Assembly (NCBI GenBank): GCA_903844845.1
Contig: CAIMVG010000020.1
Span: forward strand, 62,001 to 126,000
Reading direction: 5' to 3'
DNA: 64,000 bases
Source: an uncultured Dehalococcoidia bacterium
Lineage (GTDB): Bacteria > Chloroflexota > Dehalococcoidia > Dehalococcoidales > UBA1222
A model generated the notes under the pieces. The model was not told where the DNA came from. It saw only the letters and a program-made list of their open reading frames with translations, and made no database searches. This document shows positions 49,281 through 58,320 of this stretch, one piece after another; the first letter of the stretch is position 1, and every line of letters begins with the position of its first letter. Position numbers and translations under genes: made by a program.

Positions 49281-50561
49281 ATGAGTAATAGCTGGCAGGT
49301 CAAATATGACGAGCTAATGGGTTTTATGTCTAAAAACCCATCTATCGTGATCAAGCCTGACGTCCTTTCCATACCCGGCGATGTCAGGACTGACTTCTAC
49401 GCGCTGTTCGACGGCATACGGGAAAATTACATCAGGGACAATTATTCTGCTCCTCTGGAAAAAGCCATCGACCTGAGCAGCAGCCATGAACGCATTAAAA
49501 ATGAGCTGTTAGCCAAACTGTCTCTTGAAGAACTGGAGATAAGGTCCACTATCCGGGGGTTCATCAGCGACCCTGTGGCTAATTCGGTAAAACTCCTTTT
49601 CGACCCGCTCTTCGACCTGCTGATGGGGAAAATAGGACTTGCCGCTTTCGAAGAAGTATCGAACACCAAATTGAAAATGTCCTTCGACACTTTTTTCCAG
49701 CACGCCAATCAGAGCTGGGTGATGCTCTCGCTGCTGAAACTTTTAGACCCGGATGAGGTCTACGTAGTGCCGCCGCCTCTCAATGAACTCGCCAATGAAT
49801 TCGACTCGGTCATCAACGACTCGGGCGGCATGACCAAGCAGATGCCCCCCGATGCGATCCAATCCAACAGGATTTCTTTTAACACTGCTACCTTCGCTTC
49901 TTTTATGTTCCCCAAGGTCATCGTGCATTCCAAACTGTTGAACCTGTTCGTTTCCATCGCGTCGGATTTCCGCAACGTACCGATACGGGTTGTATATTTG
50001 AATAAAAATGTGGATTGGCTGCCCTTGATGGGCGTGTATCAAACAGTGGGCAATACAAAAATATGGCCCGATATCGCAATATATATGGCAAATCAGCCCA
50101 ATGACCTGGTTTTAGTCTCAGACAACCAGTACATCGCCGTACCAGACATCATCATGAGCATCGAAGGTGAAACCAGGCTGCGTGAAACTTCTACCCGTGA
50201 AATCCTGAATAAGCAAGACCAGGCTTTCAAAGCCCGGGTAGGGAATTTCGTGATCTCCCCCGACATGATTCAAGACGCGGACCTGGCCGATTTGACACAG
50301 CAGCTTAAACCGCGTGGCGCGAATATTGAAGCCCCGGCTGAACCGGCGGAAACATCATCTGCCAACAAAGCGGCCAGTGCCCCCGCCGAAAAACCGCCCG
50401 ATATTGCTCCACAAAGGGGGATCGATATTTTGAGCGTCGGTTATGATGAGACAAAGTTGGGACCGATATTTGAGGCCATCCTCCATTCAGAACATTATTC
50501 CCAGTTGGTCCCGCCTCCGGCTGCGCCGGCGGAACAGGGTGTTGAAAAAAACGGGAATTAG
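49281..50561 (+). CDS. Uncharacterised 426-residue protein
   Basis: No recognised family. GGAGAACG precedes ATG 49281. Residues ~1-320 look like a globular alpha/beta domain (YDELMGFMSKNPSIVIKPDV, FDPLFDLLMGKIGLAAFEEV, WVMLSLLKLLDPDEVYVVPP, IPIRVVYLNKNV-like RVVYLNKNVDWLPLMGVY). Residues ~330-380 are a Pro/Ala/Glu linker (APAEPAETSSANKAASAPAE), and ~380-426 a short tail. No signal peptide or membrane segment. It lies at the head of the block that leads to the activase/dehydratase genes, so a regulatory or scaffold role there is conceivable. Confidence 0.75.
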   Translation: MSNSWQVKYDELMGFMSKNPSIVIKPDVLSIPGDVRTDFYALFDGIRENYIRDNYSAPLEKAIDLSSSHERIKNELLAKLSLEELEIRSTIRGFISDPVANSVKLLFDPLFDLLMGKIGLAAFEEVSNTKLKMSFDTFFQHANQSWVMLSLLKLLDPDEVYVVPPPLNELANEFDSVINDSGGMTKQMPPDAIQSNRISFNTATFASFMFPKVIVHSKLLNLFVSIASDFRNVPIRVVYLNKNVDWLPLMGVYQTVGNTKIWPDIAIYMANQPNDLVLVSDNQYIAVPDIIMSIEGETRLRETSTREILNKQDQAFKARVGNFVISPDMIQDADLADLTQQLKPRGANIEAPAEPAETSSANKAASAPAEKPPDIAPQRGIDILSVGYDETKLGPIFEAILHSEHYSQLVPPPAAPAEQGVEKNGN

Positions 50562-50586
50562 TCTTTCGGGGTCAATTTTAAGACTG

Positions 50587-51108
50587 ATGCAAATGCGGAC
50601 TACAGTTAAAGTGATCAGGGGGATAGGCATCTTCTTGCTATGCGTCTCAACGATACTGGGCAGTACTTTCCTGTCTGGCTGCGGAAATAGCCAGACACAA
50701 GATACCCTGAAAACTGACCAGTCGCAGAATATCTACCAGGTCATGGAGCCAGCCCAAGCCAACGGGCAATCAGTAACGAATTTTGTTCGAGTCCTGTCAA
50801 CAGGCGATGAGGTCAGCGGTAGTATCAATTTATCCGGTGAGTGGGAGGTCCCGGGGGATTCGCGTACCCCTTGGACTTATCAGGCATGGGACTCGGCGGG
50901 AGGCATGATAGACAGCGCGACCATCAGGTTCATGCCTTTTGATAACGAAAATCCCTATCATTATTTCAATTTTGTCGCCGCGATTCCCGGACAATATATC
51001 ATCCGTATAATCCACTACAGCCTGATGGTTCAATACTTGAGTATTGAGATTTCTCCGCCGGGGTGGCTGAACGCAGGGCAATCAGTTTTCAAATCCGTCA
51101 CGGGGTAA
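50587..51108 (+). CDS. Putative small lipoprotein
   Basis: 173 residues from ATG 50587 (a second in-frame ATG is at 50593; no strong Shine-Dalgarno). N-terminal signal with GIGIFLLCVSTILGS and lipobox FLSGCGNSQ. The mature part is beta-rich (VRVLSTGDEVSGSINLSGEW, AAIPGQYIIRIIHYSLMVQY), resembling emp24/jelly-roll-like carbohydrate- or membrane-associated domains. Function unknown. It precedes the activase gene by 38 bp. Confidence 0.7.
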   Translation: MQMRTTVKVIRGIGIFLLCVSTILGSTFLSGCGNSQTQDTLKTDQSQNIYQVMEPAQANGQSVTNFVRVLSTGDEVSGSINLSGEWEVPGDSRTPWTYQAWDSAGGMIDSATIRFMPFDNENPYHYFNFVAAIPGQYIIRIIHYSLMVQYLSIEISPPGWLNAGQSVFKSVTG

Positions 51109-51146
51109 ATAGTTAAAAACAATCCAAATAAGGAGACTGACTCAGG

Positions 51147-51950
51147 ATGATTGTAGTAGGGGTTGACATCGGCAGCACCACTGCCAAGGCGGTGGTTTTA
51201 AACGAAAGCGCGACCATTTGGAGCGCTATCATTCCATCGGGAAATAGTCCCCCGTCCGCCGGCAAGGAGGTGTTCGCCCTGGCTGTCAAAAACAGCCAGC
51301 ATACGATGGAAGAGGTTTCCTACGTTATCGCCACCGGTTACGGGAGGGTTTCAGCCGAGTTCGCTAATAAAACGGTTACCGAGATATCGTGTCACGGCCG
51401 CGGGGCTAACTACCTCAACCCGGCCACCAGGACGATCATCGATATCGGCGGGCAAGACTCTAAAGCGATTAGTCTGGATGAACACGGCAAGGTCATCGAC
51501 TTCATGATAAACGACAAATGCGCATCCGGCACCGGCAGGTTTCTCGAGACCGCTGCCGAGTTGGTGCTGCGCGTAAAACTCCAGGACCTGGGTACTCTCT
51601 CTGCCAAGGCGACCGATACGCCCAACATCTCCAGTGCCTGCACCGTCTTCGCCCAGACCGAAATGGTAAGCCTGCTGGCAACCGGTGTACCTGTCGAAAA
51701 CCTGGTCGCCGGGCTCCACAGGGCCGTTGCAGCCAGAGTATCCAGCATGGTAAAAAGGATCGGCATCAAGCCCACCGTGATGATGACGGGAGGCGTCGCC
51801 AAAAACAGCGGTGTGATTGCCGCGTTCCGGAAAGAACTCAACATCGACGTCGTGGTGCCGACAAATATGGACCCCCAACTGGTGGGCGCCCTCGGGGCGG
51901 CCCTGATAGCCCAGGAGATGGCGAAAAATGGCGGGACCGGCCGTGTTTGA
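51147..51950 (+). CDS. 2-hydroxyacyl-CoA dehydratase / benzoyl-CoA reductase-type activase (BadF/HgdC family)
   Basis: ASKHA-fold ATPase that drives single electrons at very low potential into a partner enzyme. 267 residues: phosphate loop GVDIGSTTAKAVV, DIGGQDSKAI, the two cluster ligands in NDKCASGTGRFLE and ISSACTVFAQTEMV (one Cys per monomer motif pair, bridging a dimer), and TGGVAKNSGV. AAGGAGA precedes the ATG. It overlaps the following dehydratase-like gene by 23 nt, so the complex is co-translated. Confidence 0.93.
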   Translation: MIVVGVDIGSTTAKAVVLNESATIWSAIIPSGNSPPSAGKEVFALAVKNSQHTMEEVSYVIATGYGRVSAEFANKTVTEISCHGRGANYLNPATRTIIDIGGQDSKAISLDEHGKVIDFMINDKCASGTGRFLETAAELVLRVKLQDLGTLSAKATDTPNISSACTVFAQTEMVSLLATGVPVENLVAGLHRAVAARVSSMVKRIGIKPTVMMTGGVAKNSGVIAAFRKELNIDVVVPTNMDPQLVGALGAALIAQEMAKNGGTGRV

Positions 51951-53133
51951 TACCGCGAACCCCACAGCCGGTTTGCTGGACCACCTGGATGAGAGGCTGG
52001 CCAAAGAGCTTGCGTTGATAGCTGAGGCCAAGCAAAAAGGCCAGAAGGTTATCGGCTATTTCTGCCCATACCTGCCGGAAGAACTGATATTAGCGGGCGG
52101 CATGCTCCCGGTGCGTCTGGCTTTCGGCGGCGAGTTAGAATCTTCAGTCGCCGGTGAAGAATATCTGAAAGCCTACAGTTGCCCCGTTTCGCGTTCCTGC
52201 GTCGGGTATCAGGTCACCGGCACTAACGAATACTATAACCTGGTGGACGCCTTTTGCGTCACTCAAACCTGCGAAAACATCAAGCACGTCCAGGAGTATC
52301 TTGAAAAGCGCTTTACCAAACCCGTATTCAGGCTCGGGTTGCCCCGCACCTGCGATTCAACGCGTTCACGCCCGCAATCCATCGAATATTTCAAGGGAGA
52401 ATTGCAGTCGCTGCGGGCTAAACTCGGCGAATTCGGCGGGCGCCCCATCAGAGACCTGGACATACGCCGGGCTATCACTCTGTGCAATAACATCCGGGAG
52501 AAATTGCGCTTTATCTATGAATACCCGGACCAAAGGCACACCTTGCTCGATTGGTATGACAGTTTTAAGATAACGCAGGCCGGTTTCCTGATGAACAGGA
52601 AGGACTATCTTAAAGAGCTCGAACTGATCGAGCGGTCAATCATCGGGCGCAAGCCGCCGGTCGAGGCCGATGGAAAGGTACGCATGTTGCTGATGGGCAG
52701 CATGCTCGGAATCGGAGACCATAAGATACCTGACCTGATCAAGGAAACCGGCGGTAAAATTGTCACTGACAACACCTGTACCGGAATATCCAATTCCCGC
52801 AAAAACGTCACAGTGTTCGGGATTATCGGAGACACCATGGAAGCGCTGGCAGAAAGATATCTTTATAATGTGCCCTGCCCGTGTATGACCGACCTCGACC
52901 GGAGGCTAAAACGCACTTCGATGATAATCCAGGACTACGCGGTAGAGGGAGTAATTTATTACAACCTCAAGTACTGCGATAACTGGCGCACCGAATACCC
53001 GATTTTCAAAGATTACCTGCAAAAAGAACTGAAGATGCCCATCCTCTTGATTGAGTCTGACTATTCGCCTTCCGACGTTGGGACCATACGAACCAAAATA
53101 GAAGCGTTTATAGAAATGATACGAGGTATATAG
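51928..53133 (+). CDS. 2-hydroxyacyl-CoA dehydratase D-component family protein, Fe-S subunit
   Basis: 401 residues of the HgdB/BcrC/FldB family. Conserved cluster-ligand regions are present: GYFCPYLPEELILAGGMLPV, SCPVSRSCVGYQ, FCVTQTCENIKHV, and NLKYCDNW near the C-terminus. AGGAG lies before ATG 51928, inside the activase gene. With the activase it receives ATP-driven electrons for reductive or dehydrating chemistry. Members include hydroxyglutaryl-CoA dehydratase, benzoyl-CoA reductase and double-cubane-cluster proteins; the substrate cannot be told from sequence here. Confidence 0.9.
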   Translation: MAGPAVFDTANPTAGLLDHLDERLAKELALIAEAKQKGQKVIGYFCPYLPEELILAGGMLPVRLAFGGELESSVAGEEYLKAYSCPVSRSCVGYQVTGTNEYYNLVDAFCVTQTCENIKHVQEYLEKRFTKPVFRLGLPRTCDSTRSRPQSIEYFKGELQSLRAKLGEFGGRPIRDLDIRRAITLCNNIREKLRFIYEYPDQRHTLLDWYDSFKITQAGFLMNRKDYLKELELIERSIIGRKPPVEADGKVRMLLMGSMLGIGDHKIPDLIKETGGKIVTDNTCTGISNSRKNVTVFGIIGDTMEALAERYLYNVPCPCMTDLDRRLKRTSMIIQDYAVEGVIYYNLKYCDNWRTEYPIFKDYLQKELKMPILLIESDYSPSDVGTIRTKIEAFIEMIRGI

Positions 53134-53135
53134 CC

Positions 53136-54350
53136 ATGCAACTCGAGATCGCCGCCGGGATCGCCGATCTGCGCTTCGACAGGGGGCTGCAGACCTTTCC
53201 TGAGATTTTGTCCGCTTACCTGGATTTTAATCCGAAAGTCGCACAACCCGAAAAAAAAGTGGTTGCCAACGGGCCGCTTTCGCCGGCAGATATCATTTAT
53301 GCGGCAGGTGCGCTTCCCTACGACTTCAGCACCCACCAGAACTTGCAGGCCATTTTCAGCGGCAATAATAGCCTTAGCCAGCAGGCTGTTGACATGCTGG
53401 TAAGCAGTGAGTTCAACCCCTGGTACCAGGTGATGCTCGGGGCTTTTTTGTACGACCAGAACCAGATTCCGATCGATTTATTTTCCACGTCGATAGGGGA
53501 GTTCGACGATCAGCTAACCAAGAGTTTTCAGCTGATGGCCCGGGCCCGCTCCAGGGCTTTTATTGATTGGGAAGTTCCCAGGCATGATGCGCCGTCGGAA
53601 GCTCTAGCGCTGGACTTTTTGAAAAAAGAGATCAAGCAATTCATCCTCGAGATAAGCGCCCATACAGGGCATAATACCGGCGACCATGACCTCAGCAGGG
53701 CCGTACACGCCGGCAACCTGTTGCGCGGCGACATGGCCGAGATAGATAAATTGCTGGCGGCGAAGGTGGTCCCGCTGTCCGGCCTTGAATATTATCTGCT
53801 CCAGGTGATGCTCGGTGATTTCGCGAGGAATCCGGACGGGCTGCACAGCCAGTTTAGTCTCCTGATAGACGAATTGAACGGCAGGGTGGAAAACCATGAA
53901 TCGGCCCCCGGCATACGCACTTCACCGGTCAGGGTATACATCATGGGAGACGAAACCCAGGAGCTTCATCTATACAACTCGATCGAGGACGCCGGCGGGG
54001 TTCTGGTGGGATGCGACTTCAGGATGCCGCTCTATTACGGACTGGTTAATGAAACGGAGAAACCGGTTGACAGCCTCGCCAGATGGGTATGGAACATGCC
54101 GAACAACCTGCCTCTCCAGGAACGCATCGAATTCGAGTTACTGCGCATTAAAATGCAAAAACCGGACGCGGTCATCCTCAGCAACGTAGTAGGGTCAAGG
54201 CATTTGACCGGAATCGAGAGACTGGTAAAGGATGCACTCAAAGACAAACTGGGGATCCCTGTGCTTTCCATAGAGACCACATTGCCTAAAGAAAATGTCG
54301 ATAAGATCGATTATCAGATAAACGCTTTAATGCAGATGATTGGTGGTTGA
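53136..54350 (+). CDS. Cysteine-depleted partner of the dehydratase-like protein
   Basis: 404 residues with the same fold as the preceding gene: ADIIYAAGALPYDFS corresponds to EELILAGGMLPVRL, then PVRVYIMGDE, VGCDFRMPLYYG and LKDKLGIPVLSIETTLP. The cluster cysteines are gone. Only one Cys (in VGCDF) remains in 404 residues, and the usual YxCxYxPEE position reads VVANGPLSPADI. It therefore cannot bind a 4Fe-4S cluster in the normal way and is probably a structural or substrate-binding subunit of a heterodimer with the 401-residue protein. It begins 2 bp after that gene. Confidence 0.85.
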   Translation: MQLEIAAGIADLRFDRGLQTFPEILSAYLDFNPKVAQPEKKVVANGPLSPADIIYAAGALPYDFSTHQNLQAIFSGNNSLSQQAVDMLVSSEFNPWYQVMLGAFLYDQNQIPIDLFSTSIGEFDDQLTKSFQLMARARSRAFIDWEVPRHDAPSEALALDFLKKEIKQFILEISAHTGHNTGDHDLSRAVHAGNLLRGDMAEIDKLLAAKVVPLSGLEYYLLQVMLGDFARNPDGLHSQFSLLIDELNGRVENHESAPGIRTSPVRVYIMGDETQELHLYNSIEDAGGVLVGCDFRMPLYYGLVNETEKPVDSLARWVWNMPNNLPLQERIEFELLRIKMQKPDAVILSNVVGSRHLTGIERLVKDALKDKLGIPVLSIETTLPKENVDKIDYQINALMQMIGG

Positions 54351-54370
54351 AGCTGAGCCGAGGAGTGGAT

Positions 54371-55516
54371 ATGTTATCACGTTTCAGGTCAAAAATACTG
54401 GCTTTATTATTAACCCTCCCAGTGGCGGGCTTTGCCCTATGGTGGTACAGCCATCCGCTGCCCTGGTTCGGCGTGTTAATGGCTTTAATCAGCGGAAGCT
54501 TCACTTTTCTCATTATCAATGCCAAGCGCAAGATGAGCCTGCAGCGCCCTCTATTTATCGGGTTATTCGGCGTTTTTTTGGGGACGATCCTATCGGTGGT
54601 TTACGTAGACAACAACACGGCGGCCTTTCTGGATTGGGCCCACCGCCATACCATCGCGTACTATCGCATCGGCGAAACGGTCCGCAGCACGGTTTTCCCC
54701 TGCACACTTACGCTGTCGCAGGTCTTTCTAGGCCGGGCGGCAAATTATTTCCCATCGACGGGATCATGGCTGGTGAGCTTCCCGTCCTCGCTGCACGCAT
54801 TCCTTTTGATACTGATCCCTTTCACCGTGACGACACTGCTATTCGGCCGAAGCATCTGCGGCTGGATTTGCCCTTTCGGGGGATTGCCCGAAGCCATGGT
54901 GACCGGAAACAAGACCAGATGGTCGCTGAATTTCCTTAAAAAGAAATCGGTGGTGGAGGATAAAAAGGAAATCGAGGGTCTCCAGGACTGGGTGAAGGAC
55001 GTCAAGTACGGAGTGCTGTTAGCCTCGCTGCTGCTGGCTGTCTCCCTCGCATTCCCGGCGGTCTGCCTGCTGTGCCCGGTATTTTGGCTCTCCTCCCTTC
55101 CTGTCTTCTGGGTGATAATCGGATTAATGGTAGTCTTCGCCCTGATTTTGCCCTTCATGACCAAGAAACGATGGTGGTGTCAGATCTGCCCGCTGGGAGC
55201 CCTGTTCGCCATGATCGACAAGATCAGCATCTTCCGGGTACATATGGACAAGAAAAAATGCGATAGATGCATGGACTGCGTCTATGAATGTCGCATGTAC
55301 GCCTTGACACCGGAGGGGCTGGACAAGGATCTAAAACCGGATGAAGACTGCATCAGATGCGGGCGCTGCATCGAGGTTTGCCCGGAAAAAGCGGCCGACC
55401 TGTATTTCTTCAACACGTCCGTGAAAGCCAGGAACATTTTTATATCCCTTACCATGGTCGCCATACTAGCCTGGTATACCTGGTTCATATTCATCCTGCT
55501 GGGTAAATTTGGCTAA
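54371..55516 (+). CDS. Membrane polyferredoxin (NapH/NosR-like 4Fe-4S protein)
   Basis: 381 residues from ATG 54371 (GAGGAGTGG upstream). Several transmembrane segments; CxxxCP motifs GRSICGWICPFGGLPEAM, VCLLCPVFW and WWCQICPLGALFAM in the membrane part. Two classical 4Fe-4S motifs are at the C-terminal cytosolic side, CDRCMDCVYECRM and CIRCGRCIEVCPEKA. A last hydrophobic segment ends the protein. Such proteins move electrons between quinol or flavin and periplasmic or cytosolic carriers. Its place next to the activase system suggests that it feeds or drains it. Confidence 0.9.
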   Translation: MLSRFRSKILALLLTLPVAGFALWWYSHPLPWFGVLMALISGSFTFLIINAKRKMSLQRPLFIGLFGVFLGTILSVVYVDNNTAAFLDWAHRHTIAYYRIGETVRSTVFPCTLTLSQVFLGRAANYFPSTGSWLVSFPSSLHAFLLILIPFTVTTLLFGRSICGWICPFGGLPEAMVTGNKTRWSLNFLKKKSVVEDKKEIEGLQDWVKDVKYGVLLASLLLAVSLAFPAVCLLCPVFWLSSLPVFWVIIGLMVVFALILPFMTKKRWWCQICPLGALFAMIDKISIFRVHMDKKKCDRCMDCVYECRMYALTPEGLDKDLKPDEDCIRCGRCIEVCPEKAADLYFFNTSVKARNIFISLTMVAILAWYTWFIFILLGKFG

Positions 55517-55528
55517 ACCCGGGGCAAG

Positions 55529-56173
55529 ATGCTTAGTGTAATCCTGGCTGCACTGGCGATGGGAGTTGGCACCATCCTGTCGTGCGCGGCTTTATGTGTG
55601 CCGCTGGTGATGCCCTACGCGGCAACGGCCGATAGGCCCGGTTTTCTTTCGGGAGCGGCTCCGGGGCTGGCATTCTCAACAGGCCGCCTTGTAAGTTATG
55701 TAGTCTTGATGCTGGCCCTGTTTTTTCTCAAATCTACCATCCAGGAAAATTTCCTGACCATCGCCATCGTCAATGTCACTTCGGGCCTGGTCGCGATATT
55801 AAGCGGATTATTTATCCTGGGCGCCTTCAAACGTTACCCCGCGTTTAACAAACATTACTGCTTAATGTTCAATGGTACACGTTCTCCGTTCGTGCTGGGG
55901 CTCCTGGCAGGCATCACTCCCTGCGCACCCCTTTTCGCAGCCCTGGCGTTTATCATGACGCTTGATAGCCTGTTTACAATGAGCCTGTTCATGATCTGTT
56001 TCTGGCTGGCCTCTACCCTGTTGATCATCGCACTATCTTCCATGGGCGGTGTCCTGGCCTCGCTGTTAAGCCGAAGAGTCGGGCTTGAAAGGGTGAGACG
56101 CATAGCCAGCATCGCGATAATTGTAATCGGACTGGTTCTGCTGATCAGGGGATTAAGCGGTTTTCAGGTGTGA
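55529..56173 (+). CDS. CcdA/DsbD-like membrane thiol-electron transporter
   Basis: 214 residues, six hydrophobic segments, with the two paired cysteine helices of this family: TILSCAALCVPLVMPYA and GITPCAPLFAALAFI. CcdA-type proteins carry reducing equivalents across the membrane for cytochrome c haem attachment or disulfide reduction. 12 bp after the polyferredoxin gene. It may serve the multihaem lipoprotein encoded at 48345. A TauE/SafE-type exporter is the alternative reading. Confidence 0.83.
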   Translation: MLSVILAALAMGVGTILSCAALCVPLVMPYAATADRPGFLSGAAPGLAFSTGRLVSYVVLMLALFFLKSTIQENFLTIAIVNVTSGLVAILSGLFILGAFKRYPAFNKHYCLMFNGTRSPFVLGLLAGITPCAPLFAALAFIMTLDSLFTMSLFMICFWLASTLLIIALSSMGGVLASLLSRRVGLERVRRIASIAIIVIGLVLLIRGLSGFQV

Positions 56174-56243
56174 CCTGGCCCCGCCCATTCCTGTTCATGG
56201 GCGAAAAACATTAGCGCAAATTAGATTTTGAGGGAACCTGAAT

Positions 56244-56615
56244 ATGACCGAATACCCTACTACCTGGCAGCAATACCGTCTACCCGACGGGCGGGAATTT
56301 GCCATAGCCGTTTGCGGTTTCAGCGGCCGGGTCAGGCACCTTACCATCGACCACGACATCATGCGGCAAACCTGCATACGCTGCAATATGATCAATGACG
56401 GAAAGTGCAGTTCTGCAACACATTGCCTGGCATTGGAATGCCCGCTCAACCACAGTGAGCATGAGCAGCTGATGCATATGCTCGACATGTGGACCGACGA
56501 GCCTGCGGATGAAGATTCGGTCAAGCAACTCGGGGAAAAAACGGTTGTCGGTTGCCTGGTTGAGATGGCGCGCCGCATAAGTGATTCCCTGGCGGCGGAC
56601 GCTACAAAAAAATAA
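56244..56615 (+). CDS. Small cysteine-rich uncharacterised protein
   Basis: 123 residues, no signal peptide. A cysteine-rich centre, TCIRCNMINDGKC, then HCLALECPLNH, could bind zinc or an Fe-S cluster. The rest (LPDGREFAIAVCGFSGRVRH, EKTVVGCLVEMARRI) is not recognised. It follows the CcdA-like gene by 70 bp on the same strand and is probably the end of this block. Confidence 0.7.
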   Translation: MTEYPTTWQQYRLPDGREFAIAVCGFSGRVRHLTIDHDIMRQTCIRCNMINDGKCSSATHCLALECPLNHSEHEQLMHMLDMWTDEPADEDSVKQLGEKTVVGCLVEMARRISDSLAADATKK

Positions 56616-56905
56616 GCGGCTGATGATCGGTTCATCGGGCTATCGATTCAGATTTCATCCCCCATGCGAAGTTCCGCTCACCGATTAAAACCCCATGATT
56701 ATAGGTTCCCCCATCTTTTCAAGGCATCATGCCAGCCCCTGTGGCGCCGTTTCAGATGTGGCCAGCGGGTTGCTAATGACTTGGTTTTGGTCAGTCGCTT
56801 CAGATGGCGTTTTGGCAATTACAGTTAATGTGCGCCAACGTCCTCCGGTTGACGGCATTACTTGGTCCGGCGCAGCTTGTCCGAATCGCAGGAAAAGGCG
56901 GGAAT

Positions 56906-58147
56906 CTAACTTTTTTTCCGCCGCAGGAAAAAGACGGCTGAAGCCGATAACACCAGCACCAAACCGACGAGGCCGATAGTTTTCAGGCTGGATGAGAGAG
57001 AATCATTATCAGACGTGGCAAGATTCGTGGCAGATGGTTGGGTCAAATGGATTACACTGCTCTGGACGGAAGACGTATCCGGCCTGGCCGAAGTCGTACC
57101 GGATTGAACCGAGGTTATGCTGAAGGTCCTCACCCCTGACCAGTCTCCGCGGACGCCGATGGAGTCCATCGCCCTGACCCTCCAATAAAATACGTTCGCG
57201 GACTTCAACAAATTGACGGTTTCGGTTTCCGTCATCGTATACTCGGAGGCGGCCAGGTGGTCTTTGTCCAGCAATATCTGCTGGCCGTCAAGTTTGCCGT
57301 AAGCGAAGCCAAACCCCGGGTCCGCGCTTACCTGGAGTTCGTAGGTTATCCCCGATTGGTTGCTGACTGGTTCCCAGGTAAACCTCTGCTGGCCGGATGA
57401 AACATGGCCCATTTCAGGAGAAAGCAGGGTGGGCGAGGAAATTTTACCCGTGATTAAAAAACTGAAATCAACGGCAGTGGAGCCATCGCTGATACGGATG
57501 GTGTGGCTTCCATCCGGAAGGGCGGGGACTATGCATGTTTGTATGAATGAACCGAAAGCATCCGAGTTTGTGCTGCTCAGGGAGTCGGTTTTGCCGTCGA
57601 AACTGATGGTGATCGCGGCGTTTGCCCGTAAACCGCTGCCGCTGGCCTTTAATTGAGTGCCGGCAGGCCCCGCCAGCTGGGAGATGGTGACCCTGGGTAA
57701 AATCGTGATGTCGGCCCTGGCGGCATGACCGCTTTCATCCTGCGCTGTGATTACATGCACGCCGCCGGAAACGTTCGGAAAATTGCATTGAGCTGGACTA
57801 AAAGTTCCCGCCGGGCCGAAACCTCCCTTAGGGTCGGTTATGACCTGGATGCGGCTATCCCATCCCGTTATGTAAGATAATATCGCGCTGCCATCGACGC
57901 TGAAGGTAATCACCTGGCCCGGGGCGAAACCGCTGCCCGTCACCTTGATCAAGTCGCCGACGTATCCAGAATAAGAAGACAGGACGATCTGCGGAACGCC
58001 GGTGATATCATTGTGCGAGGCGAGAAATGAGGTTGGCCCAAGCAGATCAGATGCCGCCGATACCGGAGCGCCGGCGGCGAACAGCAATGTTAGCGATAGA
58101 GACGCCGTTGCTGCCCCAGCAAATCGGAGGAGAGTATTAATCTTCAT
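56906..58147 (-). CDS. Secreted IPT/fibronectin-like surface protein with C-terminal anchor
   Basis: 413 residues. N-terminal signal peptide (AATASLSLTLLFAAGAPVSA), at least two TIG/IPT-like domains with the motif GDLIKVTGSGFAPGQVITFS and GTQLKASGSGLRANAAITIS, then a fibronectin-like module (LSPEMGHVSSGQQRFTWEPV, VFYWRVRAMDSIGVRGDWSG), a Ser/Thr-rich stalk and a C-terminal hydrophobic segment followed by RRKK. It is anchored and displayed outside. Shine-Dalgarno AGGCGGAA. Ligand unknown. Confidence 0.85.
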   Translation of the reverse strand: MKINTLLRFAGAATASLSLTLLFAAGAPVSAASDLLGPTSFLASHNDITGVPQIVLSSYSGYVGDLIKVTGSGFAPGQVITFSVDGSAILSYITGWDSRIQVITDPKGGFGPAGTFSPAQCNFPNVSGGVHVITAQDESGHAARADITILPRVTISQLAGPAGTQLKASGSGLRANAAITISFDGKTDSLSSTNSDAFGSFIQTCIVPALPDGSHTIRISDGSTAVDFSFLITGKISSPTLLSPEMGHVSSGQQRFTWEPVSNQSGITYELQVSADPGFGFAYGKLDGQQILLDKDHLAASEYTMTETETVNLLKSANVFYWRVRAMDSIGVRGDWSGVRTFSITSVQSGTTSARPDTSSVQSSVIHLTQPSATNLATSDNDSLSSSLKTIGLVGLVLVLSASAVFFLRRKKS

Positions 58148-58320
58148 GTTTCCGCCTGTTCTCTGACAAATGGTCCATCAATCCGCGCTAAAACGGGCCG
58201 TTGTCAAGACCGCATACATTATATCACCTGTGTCCAGACCGTTATTTAATATGCCGGGACAGGGCAGGGTTCGGGATACTGCCGGCATTTTCCAATCGGC
58301 AATGCATCAATCGAAATCCG

